Assembly: GCF_002944315.1 (NCBI RefSeq)
Contig: NZ_CP024311.1
Location: forward strand, 348,501-412,500
Direction of reading: 5' to 3'
DNA length: 64,000 bases
Origin: Rhizobium sp. NXC24
Lineage (GTDB): Bacteria; Pseudomonadota; Alphaproteobacteria; Rhizobiales; Rhizobiaceae
In this document: in pieces, positions 44,910 to 53,518 of the stretch
Layout of the letters: each line of letters starts with the position of its first letter
How positions within the stretch are numbered: position 1 is the stretch's first letter
The notes under the pieces: generated by a model
Seen by the model: only the letters and a program-made list of their open reading frames with translations
What the model was told of the DNA's origin: nothing
Databases searched by the model: none
Translations under genes and position numbers: made by a program

Positions 44910-46442
44910 ATGGTAGCGCGCGTCAGCACGATTGCGTTTCAAGGCATTGAGGGCGTTCCTGTCGAAGTGCAGGTGATGATTTCCCCGGGCAAGGTGCTGA
45001 TGCATATCGTCGGTCTGCCGGACAAGGCCGTGGCCGAAAGCCGCGAACGGGTGCAGGCAGCTCTTCATGCCTCTGGCCTGTCGCTGCCGCCGAAGAAGGT
45101 CACGGTCAATCTCGCACCCGCGGACCTGCCCAAGGAGGGCAGCCATTTCGATCTTCCGATCGCGCTTGGGCTGATGGCGGCGCTGGGCGCCATCCCGGCG
45201 GATGCGCTTGCGGCCTACACCGTCATCGGCGAGCTCAACCTCGATGGCACGATCGCGCCGGTCGCTGGCGCGCTGCCGGCCGCGATCGCCGCCAATGCCA
45301 TCGGCAAGGGGCTGATATGCCCGTCCGAAAGCGGTCCTGAGGCCGCCTGGGCCGGCGCCGACATCGATATTCTCGCGCCGCGCAGCCTGATCGCGCTCGC
45401 CAATCATTTCCGCGGCACCCAGGTTCTGTCACGCCCCGAACCGGCGATCCGCGCCAATGCCGCCAACGTCCCCGATCTCGCCGATATCAAGGGCCAGGAA
45501 AGCGCCAAGCGGGCGCTGGAAGTGGCGGCGGCCGGGGGACATAATCTGCTTTTCGTCGGCCCGCCCGGCTCCGGCAAGTCGATGCTGGCCTCGCGCCTGC
45601 CATCCATTCTGCCGCCATTGTCGACGGCGGAGCTGCTGGAAGTGTCGATGATCCATTCCGTTGCCGGTCAGCTTTCGGGCGGAAAGCTCTCCGACCGCCG
45701 GCCCTATCGCACGCCGCATCACTCCGCCACCATGGCGGCGCTGGTCGGCGGCGGCTTGCGTGCCCGCCCGGGCGAGGTCTCGCTTGCCCATCACGGCGTC
45801 CTTTTTCTCGATGAATTGCCCGAGTTTTCGCCGCAGGCGCTGGACGCGCTGCGCCAGCCGCTGGAATCGGGCGAATGCGTCATCGCCAGGGCCAATCATC
45901 GCGTTTCCTATCCGGCGAGCATTCAATTGGTTGCAGCGATGAATCCCTGCCGTTGCGGCATGGCCGGCGAGCCGGGTCACACCTGCGCCCGCGGCCCGCG
46001 CTGCGTCGCGGATTATCAGGGCCGGATTTCCGGACCGCTGTTGGACCGCATCGATATCCGCCTCGACGTGCCCGCCGTCTCTGCGGCCGATCTCATCCGC
46101 CCGACGACGGCCGAAAAGAGCGCCGATGTCGCGCTTCGTGTCGCCCGTGCCCGCGAGCGGCAGCGCGAACGCTTCGAGGCTGCCGGGATGAAGGGAATTT
46201 CCACCAATGCCCGCTGCTCGACATCGATGATCGAAACGATCGCCGAGCCGGACGCCGCCGGCCTGCAATTGCTGCGCGACGCGGCCGAGAAGATGAAGTT
46301 TTCCGCCCGCGGCTATCATCGCGTACTGAAAGTGGCCCGCACGCTCGCCGATCTCGACGACAAGCAAACCGTCGGGCGCATCCACCTCGCAGAAGCCATT
46401 TCCTACCGCATTGCCGGCGAACGGCTGACCGCTGCGGCGTAA
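44910..46442 (+). CDS. comM: YifB-family Mg-chelatase-like AAA+ ATPase (ComM)
   Basis: A 510-residue protein of the YifB/ComM family. An N-terminal LonC-like domain (residues 1-165) precedes the AAA+ core with Walker A GPPGSGKS (217-224), Walker B VLFLDELPEF, and a C-terminal Mg-chelatase domain (SARGYHRVLKVARTLADL). In Vibrio and Acinetobacter ComM is a helicase that promotes branch migration in natural transformation; the role in rhizobia is not established. It starts 133 bp after the lipoprotein gene, divergently. Confidence 0.93.
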   Translation: MVARVSTIAFQGIEGVPVEVQVMISPGKVLMHIVGLPDKAVAESRERVQAALHASGLSLPPKKVTVNLAPADLPKEGSHFDLPIALGLMAALGAIPADALAAYTVIGELNLDGTIAPVAGALPAAIAANAIGKGLICPSESGPEAAWAGADIDILAPRSLIALANHFRGTQVLSRPEPAIRANAANVPDLADIKGQESAKRALEVAAAGGHNLLFVGPPGSGKSMLASRLPSILPPLSTAELLEVSMIHSVAGQLSGGKLSDRRPYRTPHHSATMAALVGGGLRARPGEVSLAHHGVLFLDELPEFSPQALDALRQPLESGECVIARANHRVSYPASIQLVAAMNPCRCGMAGEPGHTCARGPRCVADYQGRISGPLLDRIDIRLDVPAVSAADLIRPTTAEKSADVALRVARARERQRERFEAAGMKGISTNARCSTSMIETIAEPDAAGLQLLRDAAEKMKFSARGYHRVLKVARTLADLDDKQTVGRIHLAEAISYRIAGERLTAAA

Positions 46443-46463
46443 GCGCAAACGGCTGAAATGACA

Positions 46464-46485
46464 AAGGGCACCGCAGCGCCCTTTG
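46464..46485. terminator. Possible convergent terminator for comM and cysK
   Basis: AAAGGGC and GCCCTTT form a 7-bp stem around an 8-base loop, 21 bp after the comM stop and 27 bp after the cysK stop. The T-run is poor on both strands. Confidence 0.5.
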
Positions 46486-46512
46486 AATCCCTGACGATCG
46501 AAGCTGACCGTG

Positions 46513-47481
<969 letters not shown>

Positions 47482-47616
47482 GGGTAGCTCTCCCTCCATT
47501 GGAATTGTACAGGCACAATAGGATTAAACGTCGGCGGAAACCAGTCTGGGATCACTCTGCCGATCCTCTACCGTGGGAAAAGAATCTCCCGCGTCGTTGT
47601 GCCGAGAAAGGTTTTT

Positions 47617-48234
47617 TCAGGCCGCGCGGGCAGCGATGAAGGCAGCCGTGCCGGCGAGAATGCTGGCGGCGACCCGGTTCAAAATCTGCAGCGCTTTTGG
47701 CCTCTTAAGGAAGGTGCGGGCCCGGGAAGCGAGCAGCATATAGGGGATCAGCACCACCAACAGCACGATGAAGGTCGCCGCAAGCAGCGTGGCATATTCG
47801 CGAAGCCCGATGCTGCCGATGTCGATCAGGGTTGGCACGAGCGCCACGTAAAATAACATGACCTTCGGGTTGCCAAGGGTCACCAGAAGACCGGAGAGGA
47901 AGGACATGCCGGCGCTCATCGATTTTTTCGCTGCGACATCGGTGGAGAGCAGCCCAGCGGTCCAGAGCTTCCAGGCGATATAGCCGAGATAAAGCGCACC
48001 GGCAATCTTGATGACGATGAAGATCTCCGTAAAGGTCTGCGCCACGAAGGCTAGGCCGAGAATGACCGCTGTCAGGTAGATCATATCGCCGAGCACGAGC
48101 CCGAGACCCATGAAAAAGGTCTCCCGGAAGCCGGAGCCGAGAGCGCGGGCAACAATCGCGGTGATGCCCGGCCCGGGAATCGCGGCGGCGATGAAAAGCG
48201 CGCCGCTATAGGCGAGCAGGGCTGCAAGCGTCAT
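47617..48234 (-). CDS. LysE-family amino acid exporter
   Basis: A 205-residue RhtB/LysE translocator with six hydrophobic segments. AAIPGPGITAIVARALGSGFRETFFMGLGLVLGD is the family signature near the N-terminus. Likely exports an amino acid or related compound. GGAGG upstream of ATG 48234 supports this start over the long frame to 48375. It diverges from the isochorismatase gene; a second LysE gene lies just beyond that. Confidence 0.9.
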   Translation of the reverse strand: MTLAALLAYSGALFIAAAIPGPGITAIVARALGSGFRETFFMGLGLVLGDMIYLTAVILGLAFVAQTFTEIFIVIKIAGALYLGYIAWKLWTAGLLSTDVAAKKSMSAGMSFLSGLLVTLGNPKVMLFYVALVPTLIDIGSIGLREYATLLAATFIVLLVVLIPYMLLASRARTFLKRPKALQILNRVAASILAGTAAFIAARAA

Positions 48235-48362
48235 GGTGCGATCCTCCAGGAATAGGCAATTGCTGTATCGCAGCACTCTTGCGTTTTCAAGCGATTGCGC
48301 AAACGGCGCGAACATACTACCAAGGGTAACGGCCCGTCGAAACCGTGTTGCATAAGGCTCCC

Positions 48363-48920
48363 ATGTCGTCCGCATTGCTCCTGATCGACCTTCAGAATGC
48401 CATTTTGAGCGGCCTCGGCTCGCCAGAGCGCCAACCAGCGATCGACGCCGCTCTGGAGGCGGTCGTAGCCAGGCTTGCGGAATTGAAGCGAAAGGCCCGC
48501 GCCGCCGGAATTCCTTCCTTCATCGTCCAGCATGATGGCCAGGGAACGCATCGCCTGGCAAAGCGCGGCGAAGGCTGGCAGTTGCGCCGCGAAATCGCAC
48601 CGGAAGCCGGCGATGTGGTCGTGCATAAAACGAGCTGCGATTCCTTCTTCGAGACCGATCTCGAGGCGCGCTTGCGCGCAAAGAGGATCACCCATCTCGT
48701 CATCGGCGGCTGCATGACGCAATTCTGCGTCGACACGACTGCACGACGCGCGGTTTCGCTCGGCTTCGATGTGACGCTGCTCTCGGACGGTCATACCACC
48801 GCCGATATGGGCAAGCTGACATTCGAGGCGATCATCGCTCATCATAATATGCTGCTGGACGGCTTCGATGCCGGCCCGCATGAGATCAAGCTTATCCCGA
48901 CCGCCCAAATCGCCTTCTGA
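48363..48920 (+). CDS. Isochorismatase-family cysteine hydrolase
   Basis: A 185-residue hydrolase. The Asp-Lys-Cys triad is visible: Asp in LLLIDLQNA, Lys in VVVHKTSCDSF, and Cys in IGGCMTQFCVDTTARRA (the second Cys of GCMTQFC is typical of nicotinamidase/YcaC-type members). The substrate is an amide or an isochorismate-like compound. ATG 48363 (MSSALLLIDL) is the natural start. Followed 20 bp later by a LysE exporter, probably in the same operon. Confidence 0.9.
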   Translation: MSSALLLIDLQNAILSGLGSPERQPAIDAALEAVVARLAELKRKARAAGIPSFIVQHDGQGTHRLAKRGEGWQLRREIAPEAGDVVVHKTSCDSFFETDLEARLRAKRITHLVIGGCMTQFCVDTTARRAVSLGFDVTLLSDGHTTADMGKLTFEAIIAHHNMLLDGFDAGPHEIKLIPTAQIAF

Positions 48921-48940
48921 ATTCCCCCCCGGAGACCTCC

Positions 48941-49573
48941 ATGCCGCATCTCGCCAGTATCATCACCTTTGCCCTGATCGCTGCCGGAATGGTGCTGACG
49001 CCCGGGCCGAACATGATTTATCTGGTGTCGCGATCGATCTCGCAGGGGCCGGGGGCCGGGCTGATCTCGCTCGGCGGTGTGGCGCTCGGTTTCGTCTTCT
49101 ACATGCTTTCGGCCGCGCTCGGCATCACGGCCTTCTTGTTCGCCGTGCCCTTTGCCTATGACGCGCTGCGTCTTGCCGGTGCCGCCTATCTCGCTTGGCT
49201 TGCTTGGAATGCGCTGAGGCCGGGCGGCCGTTCGGCCTTCCAGGTCCGCGATCTCCCGAAGGATGGACCGCGCAAACTCTTCGGCATGGGCCTGGTGACC
49301 AGCCTGCTGAACCCGAAGGTCGCGGTCCTTTATCTCTCGCTGTTGCCGCAGTTTATCGATCCCACGATCGGCAGCGTCTTCAACCAATCCGTCATTTTCG
49401 GCTTTACCCACATTGCCGTCAGCGTGACGCTCAACTCCATCATCGCGCTGACGGCCGGCTCCGTCGCGCTGTTCTTCTCAAGCCGTCCGTCCTTCATGCT
49501 GGTGCAGCGCTGGCTGATGGGCACGGTCTTGGCCGGGCTCGCCATGCGCATGGCCTTCGAGGCGCAGCGCTGA
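48941..49573 (+). CDS. LysE-family translocator
   Basis: A 210-residue LysE/RhtB exporter with six membrane segments. TFALIAAGMVLTPGPNMIYLVSRSISQGPGAGLISLGGVALG is the family signature. Follows the isochorismatase gene by 20 bp, so it may export that enzyme's product or substrate. A second, divergent family member is at 47617-48234. The stop is adjacent to the convergent NIPSNAP gene (49574). Confidence 0.9.
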   Translation: MPHLASIITFALIAAGMVLTPGPNMIYLVSRSISQGPGAGLISLGGVALGFVFYMLSAALGITAFLFAVPFAYDALRLAGAAYLAWLAWNALRPGGRSAFQVRDLPKDGPRKLFGMGLVTSLLNPKVAVLYLSLLPQFIDPTIGSVFNQSVIFGFTHIAVSVTLNSIIALTAGSVALFFSSRPSFMLVQRWLMGTVLAGLAMRMAFEAQR

Positions 49574-49876
49574 TCAGAACACGGGCCGCATGAAGCTGCG
49601 TTCATAGCTGACAATGCAACGCGTCTCCTCCGCATAGGCAAAGGCGGCGCGGCATTCGGCATCCTCGGCCATCGCCTGCCGGTAGCCCTCGTAGGCAGCA
49701 AGGCTCGGGAAGCTGAAGAGCGCCAGTGCGATATTGTTGGCGCCCTCGTGCGGCAGGAAATAGCCGTGATGCGTGCCACCGAGCCGGTTGACCAGCGGGA
49801 TCCAGAGTTTCGCGTAATGTTCGAATTCCGCAAGCTTGTAAGGATCGATCGTATAGCGAAGATAGCAGGTGATCAT
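49574..49876 (-). CDS. NIPSNAP-family protein
   Basis: A 100-residue dimeric alpha-beta barrel protein (MITCYLRYTIDPYKLAEFEHYAKLWIPLVNRLGGTHHGYFLPHEG), the NIPSNAP pattern. Function is unknown. Its start overlaps the stop of the DMT transporter gene by four bases (ATGA), so both are translated from one message. Confidence 0.88.
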   Translation of the reverse strand: MITCYLRYTIDPYKLAEFEHYAKLWIPLVNRLGGTHHGYFLPHEGANNIALALFSFPSLAAYEGYRQAMAEDAECRAAFAYAEETRCIVSYERSFMRPVF

Positions 49877-50787
49877 TCGGCGGCTTCCTTTGAAAGATCA
49901 TCGCTTTTAGGACGCGGCAAGGTAATCGTCCAGCCGAGGTTCATGCCGGCCGCCGCGGCCAAAATGATCACAGCGCCGATGATCTGCGCCATGCCGAGCA
50001 CATGCCCGAAGGCGAAGCGATCGACCACGATGGCGGCGATCGGATAAATGAAGGACAGCGCGCCGGTCAGATGCGTCGGCAGCTTCTGGATCGCGCCGTA
50101 GAGCAGCACATACATCAAGCCGGTGTGGACGATGCCCATCGTCATCAGAATGGACCATCCGCCTGCGTCCCGCGGCAGAGCCGAGAAATCGGCGAAGGGC
50201 GCAAGCATCAGAATGCCGGTCGAAACCTGGATCAGGGCGATCAAATGCGGCGGCGTGCCCTTCAGCCATTTGGCGGCCAGAGCGGCCAACGCATAGAAGA
50301 AAGCGGCGCCGAGCGAAAGCAGGATGCCGATGGCATAGCTGCCGATGCCCGCCGTCTCCGCGGGTTTGCCTTCGACGATGACAGCCATGCCGGCAAAGGC
50401 GAGACCCAGCCAGAAAAGCTTGGTGAGCGTGATCTTTTCGCCGAGAAACAGCGCGCCGAGGCCGAGCAGCATGAATGGTTGCGTATTGTAGACCGTTGTC
50501 GCGATCGAGATGGAGGCATGCGAATAGGCAGCGAAAAGCAGCAGCCAATTGAGGACGATAGCGATACCGCCGGCAACGGCGATCGCAAAGGTCCTGAGGC
50601 TGAGAATGCCGGGGCGCAACAGACCCATGGCTCCGCAGACAACAAGAAGCGTGAGTGCACCAAACAGGCAGCGCCAGAAGACGACGCCAGTAACAGGCTG
50701 CCCCGACATCAGCACGAACCAGCCGATCGTCCCTGAAATCAGCATTGCTGCTGTCATTTCCGCTGTTCCGCGTCTTATCTCGTTCAT
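49873..50787 (-). CDS. EamA/DMT-superfamily transporter
   Basis: A 304-residue transporter with ten hydrophobic segments arranged as two EamA repeats (residues about 10-140 and 150-285). VLNWLLLFAAYSHASISIATTVYNTQPFMLLGLGALFLGEKIT is the first EamA motif. Substrate unknown; many relatives export amino acids or metabolites. ATG 50787 (MNEIRRGTAEMTAAML) is chosen because the frame beyond it covers the intergenic region and part of the AsnC gene. Divergent from the AsnC gene, which probably controls it, and overlaps NIPSNAP. Confidence 0.88.
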   Translation of the reverse strand: MNEIRRGTAEMTAAMLISGTIGWFVLMSGQPVTGVVFWRCLFGALTLLVVCGAMGLLRPGILSLRTFAIAVAGGIAIVLNWLLLFAAYSHASISIATTVYNTQPFMLLGLGALFLGEKITLTKLFWLGLAFAGMAVIVEGKPAETAGIGSYAIGILLSLGAAFFYALAALAAKWLKGTPPHLIALIQVSTGILMLAPFADFSALPRDAGGWSILMTMGIVHTGLMYVLLYGAIQKLPTHLTGALSFIYPIAAIVVDRFAFGHVLGMAQIIGAVIILAAAAGMNLGWTITLPRPKSDDLSKEAAE

Positions 50788-50896
50788 TGTCGGGCTTCCC
50801 GTTTTCCGGAGCCTGATAATATTGCGGGAAGGAAGCGGATGATATAATCTGAATAAACAGTAGTGGATAGAGCGCCTAATTATATGAGGTGGAAAT

Positions 50897-51361
50897 ATGG
50901 GTGCGCCTAATGCTGCCATAGAGCTCGACGCGATCGACCAGCGTATGCTGGAGGCCCTGGCCCGCAATGCCCGGATTTCGTTGAAGGAGCTGGCTGAAGT
51001 CGCTGGATTATCCTCGCCAAGCGCTGCCGAGCGGCTGCGCCGGCTGGAGGAGCGCGGTGTCATCGCGGCCTTCACCGTGGATATCGCGCCGGAGGTGATC
51101 GGCTATCCCCTGCAGGCGATCGTGCGCATCCGGCCGCTGCCCGGTCAATTGCATGTGGTCGAGCGTATCATCCAGGAGACACCGGAATTCATCGAATGCG
51201 ACAAGGTCACCGGCGACGACTGCTTCATCGGCCGCCTTGTGGTGCGCTCGATGGGCGAACTGGACGGCATCCTGGACAAGATCGCCGAGCGCGCCGAGAC
51301 GAACACGTCGATGATCAAGGCGACCCCGGTCAAACGGCGCCTGCCGCCGCTCTCCCGCTAA
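50897..51361 (+). CDS. Lrp/AsnC-family transcriptional regulator
   Basis: A 154-residue regulator. The HTH is in DAIDQRMLEALARNARISLKELAEVAGLSSPSAAERLRRLEERGVI and the RAM effector domain follows (IVRIRPLPGQLHVVERIIQETPEFIECDKVTGDDCF). Effectors are usually amino acids. Divergent from the EamA transporter with a 109-bp gap, which matches the common pattern of an AsnC protein controlling a neighbouring amino acid exporter. Confidence 0.92.
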   Translation: MGAPNAAIELDAIDQRMLEALARNARISLKELAEVAGLSSPSAAERLRRLEERGVIAAFTVDIAPEVIGYPLQAIVRIRPLPGQLHVVERIIQETPEFIECDKVTGDDCFIGRLVVRSMGELDGILDKIAERAETNTSMIKATPVKRRLPPLSR

Positions 51362-51371
51362 AATTCCGCCG

Positions 51372-51842
51372 TCACACGCCGGTAGAGCCGAAGCCGCCGG
51401 CGCCGCGCGTCGTTTCGCTGACGTGGGCGATTTCCGCGACACGCGCCTGCGTTACCGGCGCGATCACCATCTGCGCGATGCGCATGCCGCGGGTGATGTC
51501 GAACGGCTCGTCGCCAAGATTGATCAGCAGCACCTTCACTTCGCCGCGGTAGTCGCTGTCGATCGTGCCAGGCGTGTTGAGGCAGGTTATGCCGTGCTTG
51601 AAGGCGAGGCCGGAGCGGGGGCGGATCTGGGCTTCGAAACCATCGGGAATCTCGAAGATGAAACCGGTCGGCACCAGCGCCCGTTTGCCGGGCGCGAGCG
51701 TCAGCGTCGCGCCTTCCTCGACGGCCGCGCGCAGGTCCATGCCGGCCGCGCCTTTGGTCTCATAGGCGGGCAAATCGAGGCCTTGGCCATGGGCCAAGCG
51801 GATGAGGTTCAGCGTCGGGCGCGTATCGGTGTGAATGGTCAT
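51372..51842 (-). CDS. dut: dUTP diphosphatase
   Basis: A 156-residue trimeric dUTPase that makes dUMP and keeps uracil out of DNA. Motifs are clear: AAGMDLRA (I), [10 protein letters not shown] (II/III region), [12 protein letters not shown], and the C-terminal GAGGFGSTG arm (V). Converges on the AsnC gene with 10 bp between stops and diverges from prfC with a 92-bp gap. Confidence 0.96.
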   Translation of the reverse strand: MTIHTDTRPTLNLIRLAHGQGLDLPAYETKGAAGMDLRAAVEEGATLTLAPGKRALVPTGFIFEIPDGFEAQIRPRSGLAFKHGITCLNTPGTIDSDYRGEVKVLLINLGDEPFDITRGMRIAQMVIAPVTQARVAEIAHVSETTRGAGGFGSTGV

Positions 51843-51934
51843 GCGGCATTAGTTTGTGCTGGAATCGCTGAGGTCAATTGCAATCCCGTCTTTGAATCGC
51901 TAGATACAGCCGCAATTCACAGGATTTCACAAGC

Positions 51935-53518
51935 ATGGCCGAAAGTCTCGCCGAGGCGGTCTCCCGCCGCCGCACATTCGCTATTATCGCCCACCCGGAC
52001 GCGGGCAAGACGACGCTCACCGAAAAGCTGCTGCTGTTCGGCGGCGCCATTCAGCTTGCCGGTGAGGTCAAGGCAAAGAAGGATCGCATGCAGACGCGGT
52101 CCGACTGGATGAAGATCGAGCGCGAGCGCGGCATCTCGGTCGTGACCTCGGTCATGACCTTCGAGTATGACGGCAACGTCTTCAACATTCTCGATACGCC
52201 CGGTCACGAAGACTTCGCCGACGACACCTATCGCACGCTGACCGCGGTCGACGCCGCCGTCATGGTCATCGATGCTGCCAAGGGCATCGAGCCGCGGACG
52301 CTGAAGCTGTTCGAAGTCTGCCGCATGCGCGATATCCCGATCATTACCTTCATCAACAAGATGGACCGCGAAAGCCGCGACCCCTTCGAAATTCTCGATG
52401 AAGTGGAAGAGAAGCTGGCGCTGGACACCGCCCCGGTCACCTGGCCAATCGGCCGGTCGAAGACCTTCTGCGGCTCCTATCATCTGGCTGATAATACCGT
52501 CCGCGGCTCCGACACAGAAGTAGAGGCTGCCCGGGTCAATGGCCCGCAGGCCGTCGCCGACCGTCTACCGGAAAATGAACGGCAAGCCTTCATCGACGAG
52601 ACCGAGCTTGCTATCGAAGCCTGCCGTCCCTTCGACCGGGAATCCTTCCTGGAAGGTCACATGACGCCGGTGTTCTTCGGCTCGGCTCTTCGCAATTTCG
52701 GTGTGCGCGATCTCATCAACGCGCTCGGCGCTTTCGCGCCGCCGCCGCGCGATCAGGTCGCCGATATCAGGACCGTGCAGGCGACTGACGACAAGATGAC
52801 GGCCTTTGTCTTCAAGATCCAGGCGAACATGGACCCGAACCATCGCGACCGTATCGCGTTTGCGCGCATCTGCTCCGGCAAGCTGGAGCGTGGCATGAAG
52901 GCCCGGCTGTCGCGCACCGGCAAGCAGCTTGGTTTGACCGCACCGCAATTCTTCTTCGCCTCGCAGCGTCAGCTCGCCGATACCGCCTATGCCGGCGACG
53001 TCGTCGGCATTCCCAATCATGGTACGCTGCGCATTGGCGATACGCTGACGGAAGGCGAATCCCTCGTCTTCCAAGGCGTACCGAATTTCTCGCCGGAAAT
53101 CTTGCGCCGCGTTCGTCTTGAAGACGCGATGAAGGCAAAGAAGCTGAAAGAAGCGCTGCAGCAGATGGCCGAAGAGGGCGTCGTGCAGCTCTTCTCGCCG
53201 GAAGATGGCTCGCCCGCTATCGTCGGCGTCGTCGGCGCACTGCAGCTCGACGTCTTGAAAGAGCGGCTGATGGCCGAATACGGCCTGCCGGTCTCCTTCG
53301 AAATGTCGCGCTTCTCCGTCTGCCGCTGGATTTCCGCCGATCAGACCGGCGATCTCGACAAGTTTGTCACCGCCCGCCGCGGCGATATCGCCCGCGACCT
53401 CGACGGCGATCCGGTCTTCCTCGCCCAGGACGGCTTTTCGCTGCGCTACGAATCTGAACGTTATCCGGCTATCAAGATGGTCGCCATCAAGGAATATCAC
53501 GCCGTCAAGGCGGCGTGA
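51935..53518 (+). CDS. prfC: Peptide chain release factor 3
   Basis: A 527-residue translational GTPase that releases RF1/RF2 from the ribosome after termination. The G1 P-loop AHPDAGKTTLTEK, the G3 motif DTPGHEDF and G4 NKMD are visible; the C-terminal domain III ends FSVCRWISADQTGDLDKFVTARRGDIARDLDGDPVFLAQDGFSLRYESERYP. Length matches the family. The last 14 bp overlap, tail to tail, with the protease-nuclease gene. Confidence 0.97.
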   Translation: MAESLAEAVSRRRTFAIIAHPDAGKTTLTEKLLLFGGAIQLAGEVKAKKDRMQTRSDWMKIERERGISVVTSVMTFEYDGNVFNILDTPGHEDFADDTYRTLTAVDAAVMVIDAAKGIEPRTLKLFEVCRMRDIPIITFINKMDRESRDPFEILDEVEEKLALDTAPVTWPIGRSKTFCGSYHLADNTVRGSDTEVEAARVNGPQAVADRLPENERQAFIDETELAIEACRPFDRESFLEGHMTPVFFGSALRNFGVRDLINALGAFAPPPRDQVADIRTVQATDDKMTAFVFKIQANMDPNHRDRIAFARICSGKLERGMKARLSRTGKQLGLTAPQFFFASQRQLADTAYAGDVVGIPNHGTLRIGDTLTEGESLVFQGVPNFSPEILRRVRLEDAMKAKKLKEALQQMAEEGVVQLFSPEDGSPAIVGVVGALQLDVLKERLMAEYGLPVSFEMSRFSVCRWISADQTGDLDKFVTARRGDIARDLDGDPVFLAQDGFSLRYESERYPAIKMVAIKEYHAVKAA

